A stretch of 64,000 nt of DNA from Tranzscheliella williamsii (taxonomy: Eukaryota > Basidiomycota > Ustilaginomycetes > Ustilaginales > Ustilaginaceae). Both the position numbers and the translations under genes were made by a program. Numbering within the stretch: the stretch's first letter is position 1; each line of letters begins with the position of its first letter. Under the pieces are notes generated by a model that was given only the letters and a program-made list of their open reading frames with translations, ran no database searches and had not been told where the DNA came from. This document shows, piece by piece, positions 28,517 through 38,693 of the stretch. The stretch covers positions 350,704 through 414,703 of the forward strand of contig JALBYF010000004.1 of NCBI GenBank assembly GCA_023212725.1, read 5' to 3'.

Positions 28517-30071
28517 CTACAGACAACTGTCCGCCTTGACGAGAGTCGCGGGGGACAGTTGCGAGGAGGAGTGGAAGCCGGCCAGCGCGCAGTTGAGCTC
28601 AAAGTCGGCCAGGAGGGTCTTCAAGACGCTGCTGACGCCTTGTTCTCCATTGACGGCGAGGCCCCAGGCGTAGGGTCTGCCGATGGCGACGGCGTCGGCG
28701 CCGAGGCAGAGAGCCTTTGCGATGTGGGCGCCGGAGCGGATGCCGCTGTCGAAGATGAGCGAGGGGCGTTCCTTGTCGTTGTGTGCGGGGAGGGCGCGGA
28801 TGTACTGGGCGATGGCGGGCAGCTGGCGCAGCGAGGCGACGGCGCCGTCGACCTGCCGCCCGCCGTGGTTGGAGACCCAGACGCCGTCCATGCCCGCCTG
28901 CACCGCCTGCGCTGCGTCCGCCACGCTCTGGATCCCCTTGAGCACAATCGGCCCCTCCCCCCACAGCCCCCGCAGCAGCGCCAGCTCCTCCCACCTCCGC
29001 GAATGCCCCGACGACAGCTGCCCAATCGCCGCCACCGACGCCTGCGTAATCTCCTCTCTCGTCACCCCCTCCCGCGTAGGGTCCTGCAGCATCATAGCGA
29101 AAGGCATCCGTGTCAGACCTCTACCGTCATCGCGCATTCCGGGCGGAGTCTTACCTTTCCGTCGCAGTATTTCTCCACAAAGACCGGGTCGGAGAAGACG
29201 TTGGCCACGCCCTCGCCGAGCAGGAATGGGTTGTAGCCTGCAAGCAGAATCCAGTCGAGACGGTCAGAGTTTGGGAGAAGGTAAGAGCCTGGGAGAATGT
29301 GAGACGCAGCGGCTGGAACGGCATACTGACCGGCGTCGAGGTCTCTGGGCCGCCAGCCCAAGCTCCAGGTGTCGAGGGTGACGACGAGGACGCGGTAGCC
29401 GCACTTTTTGGCGCGCGTGACGAGCGAGGTGGTGAGGTCGTGGTCGGCGGGCCAGTAGAGCTGGAACCAGGCGTCTGTGTTGTTGTCCTTGAACGTGCCG
29501 GCGTCGTAGACACGCTCCATGGGTTGGGAGGCGGCGGAGGAGAGGGTGAAGGGGATGTCGAGGTTGGAGGCGGCGGCGGCGGTGGCGCAGTCTGCCTGGG
29601 GGTGGAGCTGTGCCTGGACGCCGATGGGGGCGATCACGAGCGGGGTGGGGTAGGTGCGGCCGAGCAGGCGCGTGGTGCTGTTGAACTCCGCGAGCGCCAC
29701 CCCGCGCAGCATATGCGGCACTGCCATACACAAGCTAGACACCGTCAGTCGCTGCCACAAAACGCGGGCCCCCGTTCCGACTCACCGATCTGCCACGCCT
29801 CAAACGCCGCCAGATTGGTCGCCGCGGTCGTCTCGCGCGATGCACTCCCGGCCACGTACGCGTACGCCTTGGCGGTGATCTTGTCGCGCGCCAGCCCCTC
29901 CAGCTTATCCAAATCCGTCGTCTGCGGCACCACCCCCTGCAGCCCCCCGATGTAGATCTCGCGCAGGTACCCAGACTGCACCATATCGCGACAGCATCAT
30001 CAGCCACTGCGCCGCGCAAACACCGCGCAAATACCACTCTGAGCGTTCGTACGTACTTTCGGTTCCGACAT
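28517..30071 (-). CDS. FMN-dependent 2-hydroxyacid oxidase/dehydrogenase (lactate 2-monooxygenase-like)
   Basis: Five exons: 30057-30071, 29786-29975, 29331-29720, 29155-29237 and 28517-29083, giving 414 residues. The first exon codes only MSEPK. All four junctions keep frame with GT-AG ends. The product is a TIM-barrel flavoprotein that oxidises an L-2-hydroxyacid. Seen: VIAPIGVQAQLHPQ (FMN contact), WFQLYWPADHDLT, LVVTLDTWSLGWRPRDLD, IVLKGIQSVADA (conserved Lys), SNHGGRQVDGAVASL with the catalytic His-Gly-Gly-Arg, and IFDSGIRSGAHIAKAL then AVAIGRPYAWGLAVNGEQGV for the phosphate site. WRPRDLD followed by a SDPVF segment is closer to the lactate-2-monooxygenase branch than to cytochrome b2. 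There is no b2 haem domain and no signal peptide. The palindromic TATA lies 36 bases upstream of the start. Confidence 0.88.
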
Positions 30072-30106
30072 GGCTAGAAGGAGGGAGGTGGAAGAAGCGC
30101 TTCCCC

Positions 30107-30122
30107 GTCGTATATATACGAC
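30107..30122 (-). promoter_or_regulatory. Palindromic TATA box of the FMN-enzyme gene
   Basis: GTCGTATATATACGAC is a perfect 16-bp palindrome containing TATATATA. It lies 36-51 bases upstream of the start codon at 30071. It is the clearest TATA-like core promoter in the window; function is inferred from position and sequence. Confidence 0.65.
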
Positions 30123-30543
30123 CCCTCCCTCCGCGACCGTGGTACGTGCATCACCTTAGCGTGGGGAACCTGCGTGTGGCGGTCACGCGGGATTTAACAC
30201 TCGCAGAATGTGAATACCGGTGGTGTTAGAGCGATCTACCTCTGGCACGGCATCCGCCCGCATTCGCTGTAAGCAATCGCTCCCCGTGGTCATTGGCACT
30301 TGTTGCATGGCGGTCAAGCTATTCTGTTGCTACAGTAGTAGGCGCGAAGGCAGAGCAGGACAAACGGGCGGGCCCCACCTGCCACAGTCGAGTAGCTTTG
30401 CGCCGATCGAGAGGGCCAGAGATGCGTGCCAGCCTGTTGGCCAAGCTGCCGTTCAGCGAAACAGGCACGGCTACAGGTGGTATATTAGGGCTGGGTGTCT
30501 TACAGATAGCGAGGCGCGACAACAAGGGGTGTGTTGGCCGAGG
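30123..30543. other. Intergenic region between the FMN-enzyme promoter and the hydrolase stop
   Basis: About 420 bases. It holds the upstream part of the FMN-enzyme promoter and the 3' end of the hydrolase gene. No further element was recognised. Confidence 0.4.
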
Positions 30544-32145
30544 CTACTTTTTGCGCAGACCGGCGTACTGCATGGCGAGGGCCATGCCCTCGCCCTTGTG
30601 CATGAGCGCCTGGCCGTGCTGGTAGTTGTGCATGACCGAGATGCACTCGTCGGGGACGCCGGCCTCGCGCAGATAGCGCACCGAGCCGGGGACGTCGACG
30701 AGCATGTCGCGCTCGGCAAAGATGATGTGCAGGTCGTCCGGCTGCCAGCTCGGGATCTCCTCGGCCCAGAGGATCATGTCGAACCAGATAAACTGTCGGC
30801 CGATGGTGTGGGCAATGCCGAGCTCGCGCGCGACGCAGTAGCCAAGCAGCACCTCGACGCCCGTCGCCCAGCGCCGGTAGATGAACGAGTAGCAGACCGA
30901 GCCCTCCCAGAGGCAGAACGAGACTGGGTCGGCCAGCACGTTCTTGACAAACATCTCTGGCGCGGTCCGCAGAAGCCAGCCCAGGACCATGGTGCCGTTG
31001 CTATGGCTGAGCGAGGTGCATCGCTCAAACTTGTGCCTGCGCAGGATGTCGAGAGTCGCCTGCGCTTGTTCGTCTTTGCTCGGTGGTTCTAGAAAGCGCG
31101 GAGAGTAGATACCGGTCGAGATGTGCGGCTGGATCAAGATCACCACGCCATCCTTGTGCTTTCCCAGCTCGGTGAGCAAGGGGATGTACTGGCCCAGGCC
31201 GATGCCCAAGCCGTGGCAAAAGACGATGGGCAGCGACTTGGTGCCCTTCGGGGCGGTCGGTTTCCGCTCGGCCGGCTTGACGAGGAAGGTGCATGGGCCG
31301 CTGGATTCAAAGCGGAACCCATGCCAGACACACAGCCAAGCCGTTGTGGCAAAGGTGACGCCGTTGGTCACGATATAGTAGGCAATGGGGCGACTCATGA
31401 CCCGGATCGGATCGAGGGTCAAGCGGATGGTGCGAACGTTTGGATTGTGGCCTTTTTTCATGTGGGGCCAGTTGAGGCGGAGCTTGACCATCTCGAGGCC
31501 TTGGTCAATCAGCTTGGTACACTCGTCCATCCCCCTTGTCTCCTCCAGGTCGCGGCCGGTGAAGGCCCAGGCAAGCCACTGCCGAACGTTGTCCTCGTAG
31601 ATATCGTCGATCTCTGCAAAGAAAAACCATGCGCGGAGACGCTCGCGACGATGGTTGGCCTCTTGCTCGTCGATCTGCCTGGCTTGGAGAGCCTCAAGAC
31701 CACGAAGCGGCAAGGCGGAGCCATTGGAAGGCGACGCGGGCGGTAGATGCTTTCCGTTGCGCAGCTGCTTCGCCTCTGCGTGAGCTGGCAGACCGACGGT
31801 GAGGGTGCGAGTGAGCAGAATCTCTAGCGTTTCCAAACTGGCTTCGGGCGGGGGTCTGCGGCGACCGGCGCGGCGGGCGAGATACTGCAGGTAGATGCTG
31901 AAGACAATCTCCATAAGGCTGTGCACGTACCAGATCTTGGCCAAGACACCGCCTCGACTGGGTAAGGAGAGAACGGAGCCTGTGCGGTAGTATCGCCACA
32001 GAACCGTCGCCCATCCCGCCGGCGTGCAGATCCATATCAGTGCCGAGACGGCAAAGCCCCAATAGAAGGACCTCTTGCGCGGTGGATTGCTTCCGGACAA
32101 GAACCCGGAGATGGGCGGTATATCAGAGAACGGTACACGAGGCAT
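30544..32145 (-). CDS. Membrane-anchored alpha/beta hydrolase
   Basis: Single exon, 533 residues from the ATG at 32145 (MPRVPFSD). Two hydrophobic segments near the N-terminus (FYWGFAVSALIWICTPAGWA and IWYVHSLMEIVFSIYLQYLA) predict membrane anchoring. After a Lys/Arg-rich linker the hydrolase fold begins: LPIVFCHGLGIGLGQYIPLL is the oxyanion-hole HG motif at about residue 300, and LSHSNGTMVLGWLL is the nucleophile elbow (S-x-S-x-G with SHSNG). An acid residue lies in HIIFAERDMLVDVPGS and a late His in VMHNYQHGQALMHKGEG. The catalytic Ser-Asp-His set is therefore plausible. This resembles a fungal family of large, membrane-linked esterase/lipase-like proteins whose substrates are unknown to me. 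The C-terminus is basic (GLRKK). Confidence 0.8.
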   Translation of the reverse strand: MPRVPFSDIPPISGFLSGSNPPRKRSFYWGFAVSALIWICTPAGWATVLWRYYRTGSVLSLPSRGGVLAKIWYVHSLMEIVFSIYLQYLARRAGRRRPPPEASLETLEILLTRTLTVGLPAHAEAKQLRNGKHLPPASPSNGSALPLRGLEALQARQIDEQEANHRRERLRAWFFFAEIDDIYEDNVRQWLAWAFTGRDLEETRGMDECTKLIDQGLEMVKLRLNWPHMKKGHNPNVRTIRLTLDPIRVMSRPIAYYIVTNGVTFATTAWLCVWHGFRFESSGPCTFLVKPAERKPTAPKGTKSLPIVFCHGLGIGLGQYIPLLTELGKHKDGVVILIQPHISTGIYSPRFLEPPSKDEQAQATLDILRRHKFERCTSLSHSNGTMVLGWLLRTAPEMFVKNVLADPVSFCLWEGSVCYSFIYRRWATGVEVLLGYCVARELGIAHTIGRQFIWFDMILWAEEIPSWQPDDLHIIFAERDMLVDVPGSVRYLREAGVPDECISVMHNYQHGQALMHKGEGMALAMQYAGLRKK

Positions 32146-32968
32146 CTTGTACGACGAACGCGAGCGCAAAGATGGGGCAACGAGAGGGAGTGAAGAAAGG
32201 AGCCAAGACCGCTCGACTGTGGTCTATCATTCACATTCCCATTGACATTGGCAGTAGCGGATGGATGCTTGAAAATAAGTCACCGACAGGACCATATGAA
32301 TGGATAGGTGAAGTGCTCTCACAGCCCACTGCAAATCTGCGGTTCAGCCCGTTGACGTAACGCCTGGCTGTCCACTTGGATCGCCCATCTTACAATCAGT
32401 GCAGCTGTGACCGTGAACGGTTCCTGTTCGGCTACAGTGAATGCTTCCTTTCAACTCGGTGTGAATGTCTCTACCGCCGCCTTGCATTGGCTGTTGAAAG
32501 CGTCCTGCACTTCAATTAGCAGTGCGCAGCGGACGCCACTTGCGCACTTGCCTTTTCCGATTTGGCGATTTCGTTCAACCGATGTGTTAGAGTCTCATGA
32601 AACTGAGTTGGGCTTACCGCTCTAACAACACCCGGCTCCCACGCTGGATCTCCTACTTTCGGCGCTGCTGACGTGGCGTACAAACGAGATGGATTCCGTG
32701 CCCGTCGTTCTGAAACAGAGTCGAATGGAAGTCGGTGCAGCGACAAGGCGGATCGCCAAAGAGTACCGGCCAAGCGTCTTCCGCAGCAAATTGAGTCGCC
32801 ATGGTGTCACACCCGCGCGCCGACAAGCCATCTACACAGAATCACAATCAATCCAGAACGGCAAAGGACGGCTAGATGAGCATGGAAAAGACGAGGACGA
32901 AAACTACACAAGGCATGTGCATACGGGGAACAGGTCAGTGCTGGTCAGCCCTGCGCAGCGCTGCGCAG
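32146..32968. other. Intergenic region upstream of the hydrolase
   Basis: About 820 bases. It holds the hydrolase promoter. A minus-strand frame at about 32,518-32,773 looks weakly protein-like but lacks an ATG and a convincing splice partner, so I do not call it. Confidence 0.4.
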
Positions 32969-33345
32969 CTAGGCAGGTTGGTAGTGGTAGCAGTACAGGT
33001 CGCCGCCGGTCTTGTCGACGTCAGAGCAGGTGCTAAGGGCAGGTCACGTCATTCACTGTGGTCAGCAGCCGGTAGCAAGCAGCGGCGCGATAGATTTACA
33101 TACCCTTGGTACGTCGTCTTTCCCCTTCTGCCAAAAAGGAGCCGGTAGCAGCAGTAGGTGGCTTGGTCCGACACCACAACTCCTTTGACCGAAGCTGAGC
33201 ATTGAATGCTATATGAGAAGCTCTGTGTCTGGCCATCGAACGTGACAGCACACGGCGCTCCTGTAGGAACTAACTGAATGTCTTTCGCGCCGGCCCCCGC
33301 CGCCACTAACAGAAGAACGGACAGAGCCCAGGCCTGCTTCGTCAT
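32969..33345 (-). CDS. Small secreted cysteine-rich protein (candidate effector)
   Basis: Two exons, 33104-33345 and 32969-33032, joined across a 71-nt intron (donor GTATGT, acceptor CTTAG) in phase 2, give 101 residues. Residues 1-20 (MTKQAWALSVLLLVAAGAGA) form a textbook signal peptide with an Ala-x-Ala cleavage site. The mature part has exactly six cysteines (32, 49, 65, 66, 83, 95), consistent with three disulfides, and no other membrane segment. The intron places the last two cysteines in exon 2. I recognise no family. Small size, secretion signal and even cysteine count fit fungal effectors or surface proteins; a role at the host interface is inference. It lies at the border between the housekeeping block and the relic-rich stretch. 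Confidence 0.75.
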
Positions 33346-34060
33346 TATAGCAGGTCAGTCTGTCTGGGATATGGATGGGCAGGATTGAGAGGAAAGTCGA
33401 GAGGGTTAGGTTGGGAGCAAAGGCTGCGACGGCTTTTAAGTCGCGAAAGGTCTGGTCTGGCGGCCGCGCTCTGTCTTGTAACGTGGAGCAGCACGCAATC
33501 CTAACGCCAGCGATGAAATGAGAGGCGGCCTCACCCATACTTCATCTCGGGCTCGAGCGTCTGGCGCGAGCGCAAGAGAAATTCTACGGTAACTATTTCC
33601 CTACTATAGTAGCATTTTGCTTGCGAGTCCGCGGATGTAGCTTATCTTCTGCCAAGGTGTCTTCCCCGCAGTGGCAGGCAACGGGGGCAATGGTACATTT
33701 GTCCCAGCACAATCGGAAAAAAGACAAGCTCACTAACCCTCTCCAATCAGGATAAGAGCAAAATCGACGAAGGACGATCCGGTCTCGATCTGCCTCTCCT
33801 CTGAACTCAGGCCTCGGGAAGTCTGGTCTGCTACTGTGCTGACGGAATGGCATTGTTTACGTTGGCGTGGCTGGTGAGCTTCATAACCTCCTGCAGCGTG
33901 TCCGGCAGAGCCAAAGTGGCTATACGGGCTGCGCTTGCTCACCTAACACCGTTGGCAGGCTAAAAAAGCTTCCGGATCGATCATCCACAGAAAAAGACGA
34001 ATGTCGTTGAGCTCATCCAGGAGAGCACCGTAGCGAACATCTTCCGACTCATATAATGAT
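33346..34060. other. Intergenic region with the secreted-protein promoter and possible N-terminal remains of the bicupin
   Basis: About 715 bases. The left end is the promoter of the secreted protein. Further right, where the first part of the bicupin should be, I could not find recognisable cupin sequence in any frame. It is either deleted or too diverged. Confidence 0.35.
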
Positions 34061-34976
34061 CCCAAGACGATGAGGACGACCGCAGTTACGCCGCCGAGGT
34101 CAACAGGGGCGACCCGTGGTCCTTCTGGAAAAGGCGTCCCGCACTCGGTCCAGGTTAGACCATAGGGCGCTCCATACCTGCTCGTTTTTTACGACGGAGA
34201 GTTTGACCCTGGGGCACAACGTTCGTGCCCCAGGACTGGATCACACACACTCCGTGCGACGTGCTCGCGGAAAACTCTGGCTGGAACCAGTCCGTCTTCG
34301 CAAGTGTGCCGTCTTCGGATCTGTACATAGTCGCCGCGTCAGCGGCGACAATCGCTTGGGGACACGCACAAGGCGGTGCACGCCAACCCCGAAGGAGAGG
34401 TCACCTGGCCGTACGTCTACAAGCTGTATGAGCAACTCAAGACAGTCGCACCCGGCGGCGACGGGCGGGTCAAGGTCACCGACTACCGCCAGTTCGCTGC
34501 TTCGTTTGTCGCTCGTTCACGTCGGGCCCGGCGCGCTCCGCGAGCTCCACTGGCTCAAGAAAACCGAGTGGGGCTACGTCATCCCTGGCAAGGGTCGCGC
34601 CAACACCTTCGCCGGAGGCGCCTCCGCACGCATCTTGGGCTTCAGGCAGGCGACACCTGGACCTTACCCACAAGGTAAGTGCCCTATTGGCCGTCTGGCC
34701 ATTAGCCGACGTACGCGGCGCTGGCCTGCTACTGATTAACTGTTGCGCCACGCGAACAACTTCACACACTATGTCCAGATTAGCGGCGACGAGTCGCTCG
34801 AGTTTACCGAGTTCTTTCCAGGGCCCAAGTTCGGCGGAAAGGTCCGCTTCGACGACTTCTCGCTCACCCAGTCGCTCGCCTTCACCCCGCCCGAGGTCGC
34901 CGCCAGCTCCACGTCGGAGTCGCTCGCCCGCCACCTCAAGCTGGAAAATCAGAACGTCGTCGCCGCCCGGAACTGA
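34061..34976 (+). pseudogene. Bicupin pseudogene, oxalate decarboxylase type
   Basis: Pieces of a secreted-type bicupin follow each other in the right order but in changing frames. The pieces are RSYAAEVNRGDPWSF (from 34081), KGVPHSVQ (34130), APYLLVFYDGEFD (34169), DWITHTPCDVLAENSG then VFASVPSSDLYIV (34234 on), HANPEGEVTWPYVYKLYEQL (from 34379), LVHVGPGALRELHWLKKTEW (34510 on), DTWTLPT, and FTEFFPGPKFGGKVRFDDFS to a stop at 34974-34976. There are at least four frame changes and an in-frame TAG at 34163-34165. The metal motif expected as HWH reads HWL. In active relatives the enzyme converts oxalate to formate and CO2 with Mn. The N-terminal part of cupin 1 is missing. Some breaks could be introns, but not all. 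Confidence 0.8.
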
Positions 34977-36317
34977 TCGTGCGGAGCCGGTGCCGTCAAT
35001 CCTGCCGGCTGTGGTGGTGGTGGGGTGACGGCCCGGACGGTCGGGGTTGTGAGAAGAAATGGACTTCGATTGCGAACACAAAGGCGGGCGCTGCCCTGGT
35101 GTGAGTATATATACACGTTTGGAAACAGAACCGTCTGATCTAAATGGCGGTGCCAGAGCGGAGGGGATCAAAGCGTCAGGGGTATGCTGACGAGGAGTGC
35201 ATGCTGGTTGGTCATATCGCCGCGAGTGATGTTGGGCTGACAACAGACCGGGGTCGCCACGAGGCACGGTGGCCTCCGACAGGGGTAACAGCCGCTGTGT
35301 CTTTGACTGACTCGCCCGCGCCGTCCGCAAGAGGGAGCATCGCATCAAGGTCCGTGGTTCCGCGCTCCCAGTCCCACCCTGAAACCCTGAGCGCCCCATT
35401 CCGTACAAGCAAAGGTAGGCATGCTTTCGCTGTAGCTTTTTCTACGGCGACGACGTCAAACGACGGGTCCGTGTCTGGCAATACCGAAAATCCTTTTGGT
35501 GTAGAAAGCCTACAGAAGGGAATCTCGAAGAGAAATGGTAAATTCGAGACGGAACCTCAGGAGTCGCGATTGGAAGTTGATCCATGAAGCACGCATGGCG
35601 ACGGAAACCCTGCGATGTCGGAGTGGAGTGCCACCCTTTGCTATTCATGAAGCCGGCCATCCTCTCAATTTCGTTAAGAATAGTGCGCGGAAAACGAGAG
35701 GCAGAAAGAAGTAACGCTCAGAGTAGCAAAAATGGCTACCTTGGTCGCATGCATAGCTGTGCGTGAGAACGCGAACCCGTGGGGTCAGGTTTGCCTGGAC
35801 AAGATCAGTTCTTGGGACGGAGCGCGCAATTGTTTGAGCGCCGAGTGTGTCTGAGTTTCCGGGGTTTGGATGGTGCCCATGCCTATGAGTCCTGCGAAAT
35901 GACATGGCTACCGTTCTCATTAACGCAAGGGTCTGGCGGGATGTATACTCTGTTGGCGCCGTTGGCAGTGGATTCATTGCAGGCGGTGAACCACCCAAGC
36001 AGCACGGGTTTTGCTTCCAGAGCTTGCCAAAAGAGAACGATGTTAAATTACTGTTTCAATCTGTTAGAGCCTCTCGGCGCGGTTGGGCCGCCTAAGCGTG
36101 TGTCAAACCTCTCATCAATCCACCTTCCCCGACCCCTCAGTTTGTACTTAAACGAGCGCCGAGATCTTCGAGCAGGCTAGTCACTCACCACCACCTATTC
36201 ACGTTGTCATTACGTGCTGGAGCTAGCGCTCTCTTGCCCACTCCAGTAGTTACCGAGCCTTCATATTTTACATGACCGTATCCTGCTTCTTGTCAAGCGA
36301 CTCCCCTGTCAAGAATA
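34977..36317. other. Gene-free stretch between the bicupin relic and the F-box gene
   Basis: About 1.3 kb. It contains a TATATATA motif near 35,107 and overlapping open frames on both strands at 35,144-35,587, neither of which has recognisable similarity or good support. The right end holds the F-box gene promoter. Confidence 0.4.
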
Positions 36318-38261
36318 ATGGAGCGTCAGGTTTCGTCTCCAGAATTGTATTCCAGCGACCATTCCGTCCCAGTTGATCTTGGTCCGACATTGCTTACTTC
36401 GTATTCCGGTGCTACCGCAAATGCCGACAAAGAACAACCCAGTTCCCCTTTGGAGGGGCTCAATGGAGCTTTCGAGGCATCAGATCTGCACATTGTGGTA
36501 TCGATGGTCTCCGATACCCTCAAAGGGAAGAAATGCAAAAAACCTGGCAAGGATTTGCTCTGGACACGGCTGAAGGCGTATCAAGCTTTGGGACAGCACC
36601 GTCTCGCCTCGAAAGACGCATACAAAGCCCTCAAGCTCAGTCCTCGGGACGCTGGAGCATATATACGCGCAGCGGCTGTTTTGGCCGCAGCTGGCGATCA
36701 TAAACAGGCACTGGCTTGTTTAGATACAGCTACGAATCTTAGCAAGCGTCGCAACAGGAACGAAAAGTGCTTTCTACTAAGAAAGATCGAGAGTCAGCGT
36801 AAGCGGCTCTCTGACACGCTGCTTCCCTGGGACTTACCAAACGAGATTTTCATGCTTATCTTATTACAGCTGCCACAAAAAGATCAGCTTATGCTAACAC
36901 AGGTAACAAGCGCCCTACGGGCAAGATTGATCTCGGTTCCCGTCATCTGGCGTCACTTGAACGTGAGGAAGTCTGTCTCAGAGGATAACGAAGACATGCT
37001 CAACTGCATCACTCACGTCCAGAAAATAGCCGAAAGATCGCATCACACGTTAGAGAGTGTCGAGATCACCGGGAATGTTCCTAAAGAGTTGATTCATGAG
37101 CTGGCACCAACGCTACATTTGTCGAGCAGACACATTGTACATCTTAGCTTGCCATTTTTTGACCAGGAAGAATGCTTTTACGAGCTGTACTGCCATTGCC
37201 CACACCTCAAGTCGCTGGATCTCAGGATTTGCAAAGGTCACCCGGACCCTTCAGCTAATCACCCGTTCTTTTACATTAAAGATCTACGATTCCGCTTGGA
37301 AAGCTTCAAGGCCGACTACCGCGTTACCTATGATGAAAATATGTTCAGGCATTTGAGTTCCGTCAGATGTCTGTACAATCTTTCACCCATCCCGTACGAT
37401 TCTGTTAGGGATGATATTTTATATGGTATCTGGCTCGACCAGACTGCACTGCTCGAGACCACAAAGACCTTAGAAGAATGGGTGATCGATGACCGCTTCT
37501 GGACTGACAAACTTTCTGGACTGCTTAGAAAAGATCTCGATTTCTATCTTCCGGTCAATATGACATTCGCCAAGCTGAAAAAATTGCAAGGATGGGATCT
37601 AGTCGTCGATAGGAAGGCCACTTTTCCTGCTCTGGAAGAGCTAACCAACCTGCGTACACCGCACGGACGACCAATAAAACAGGACAACATCTGGCTCTTC
37701 AAAACAAGCCTGAAACTTCGAAAGCTCGAGATCCGACTACCAGGATTCTTCGATGAAACCAACGCACTTATGGATAGTATTGGCAAGCTTCCCCTGCTCG
37801 AAGAGCTTCATATCAAAGATAGTGGTAGGAGATATGATCCTCTAGATCTGCGACTCCACCCGAGACGAGTCGGACGGGACATGGAAAAAGTACAGATCGA
37901 AGTGCCGTGTTCCAAACTTCGACGATTGGTTCTGGACAAGGTTCTTGTTAACGTCGAGAGCGCAATCAGAATGCTCGCCATGCGACGCTATCTCGCGGAC
38001 GGCATGAGTTACTGTGATGCAGAGCTGAAAGTAGGTAATCTGCTGCCCTCCCTTGCGCGCTCTCCTCCGAAATTGCCTCTTGACAAGAGCTCTGCGACGC
38101 CCTCTTCCAGTTATGGTACGGGGATTCAAGCCGACGCGTACATCGACGTCTGCGCTATCGAAACACTCGAGCTTGTAGACGTAGCCAAGCTACTTCCAGC
38201 CGAGCTACGTGCCGTGCAGAGCGTAGTCGAGAATACGATCGTCAAGTTCAGCAAGCTCTGA
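36318..38261 (+). CDS. F-box protein with N-terminal TPR repeats (Pof3/Dia2-like layout)
   Basis: Single-exon protein of 647 residues, probably a substrate-recognition subunit of an SCF ubiquitin ligase. Residues about 75-145 form TPR-like helical pairs (LLWTRLKAYQALGQHRLASKDAYKALKLSPRDAGAYIRAAA). An F-box follows at about 168-215 (LLPWDLPNEIFMLILLQLPQKDQLMLTQVTSALRA, ending in VPVIWRHLNV). The remaining 430 residues carry irregular Leu-rich repeats (HLKSLDLRICKG, LLEELHIKDSG, KLRRLVLDKVLV) for target binding. TPR then F-box then LRR is the order in yeast Dia2 and fission-yeast Pof3, which act in genome maintenance. Orthology is not shown and a lineage-expanded F-box family is equally likely. 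Codon bias is visibly weaker than in the housekeeping genes. Confidence 0.82.
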   Translation: MERQVSSPELYSSDHSVPVDLGPTLLTSYSGATANADKEQPSSPLEGLNGAFEASDLHIVVSMVSDTLKGKKCKKPGKDLLWTRLKAYQALGQHRLASKDAYKALKLSPRDAGAYIRAAAVLAAAGDHKQALACLDTATNLSKRRNRNEKCFLLRKIESQRKRLSDTLLPWDLPNEIFMLILLQLPQKDQLMLTQVTSALRARLISVPVIWRHLNVRKSVSEDNEDMLNCITHVQKIAERSHHTLESVEITGNVPKELIHELAPTLHLSSRHIVHLSLPFFDQEECFYELYCHCPHLKSLDLRICKGHPDPSANHPFFYIKDLRFRLESFKADYRVTYDENMFRHLSSVRCLYNLSPIPYDSVRDDILYGIWLDQTALLETTKTLEEWVIDDRFWTDKLSGLLRKDLDFYLPVNMTFAKLKKLQGWDLVVDRKATFPALEELTNLRTPHGRPIKQDNIWLFKTSLKLRKLEIRLPGFFDETNALMDSIGKLPLLEELHIKDSGRRYDPLDLRLHPRRVGRDMEKVQIEVPCSKLRRLVLDKVLVNVESAIRMLAMRRYLADGMSYCDAELKVGNLLPSLARSPPKLPLDKSSATPSSSYGTGIQADAYIDVCAIETLELVDVAKLLPAELRAVQSVVENTIVKFSKL

Positions 38262-38693
38262 CAACCCCACCCGTGGCACAGGCACATAAGCCTAGAACGC
38301 ACTTGGCCTGCCAGAGCCCTCTGGCTTGTAAAGCGACAAAGCAGCACGCAATGAAATGACTCCTTCCGCCCCCTCTTTGTGTCCTCTCACGGCCTTGGCT
38401 TGTTGGTACGAAGCGCAGCTACTGGGTGTAGTGGACGAACAGTGCTCCGATGCTGTGGCTCAATGGCTGTATTTCTTCCTAACGGCAGGCTGGCACGGCG
38501 ATAATAACGCTAAACCGTCTTGCACTAGACAGGCACTAAATCTGCTCTGCCACAGGTGCCAGGATGTTTCGTGCCTCGTTAACCGCGTTGAACGGGATGG
38601 CATTGGCGCACAGCATAGAATTCGCGTGACAACGAATGGTTCTTGGTTAGTGGATCGGTCAGTGGTGGCTGGTTGGGGGAGCTGTAGACTGAT
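38262..38693. other. Intergenic region between convergent genes
   Basis: About 430 bases between the F-box stop and the stop of the next minus-strand gene. Nothing recognisable was seen. Confidence 0.4.

Noticed and set aside
32516..32831. Minus-strand frame with RLYATSAAPKVGDPAWEPG, mitochondrial in appearance
   Set aside because: It lacks an in-frame ATG and no convincing upstream exon or splice join was found.
35144..35587. Overlapping open frames on both strands between the bicupin relic and the F-box gene
   Set aside because: The plus frame has an ATG but no recognisable sequence. The minus frame has protein-like stretches but no ATG. Neither can be supported.
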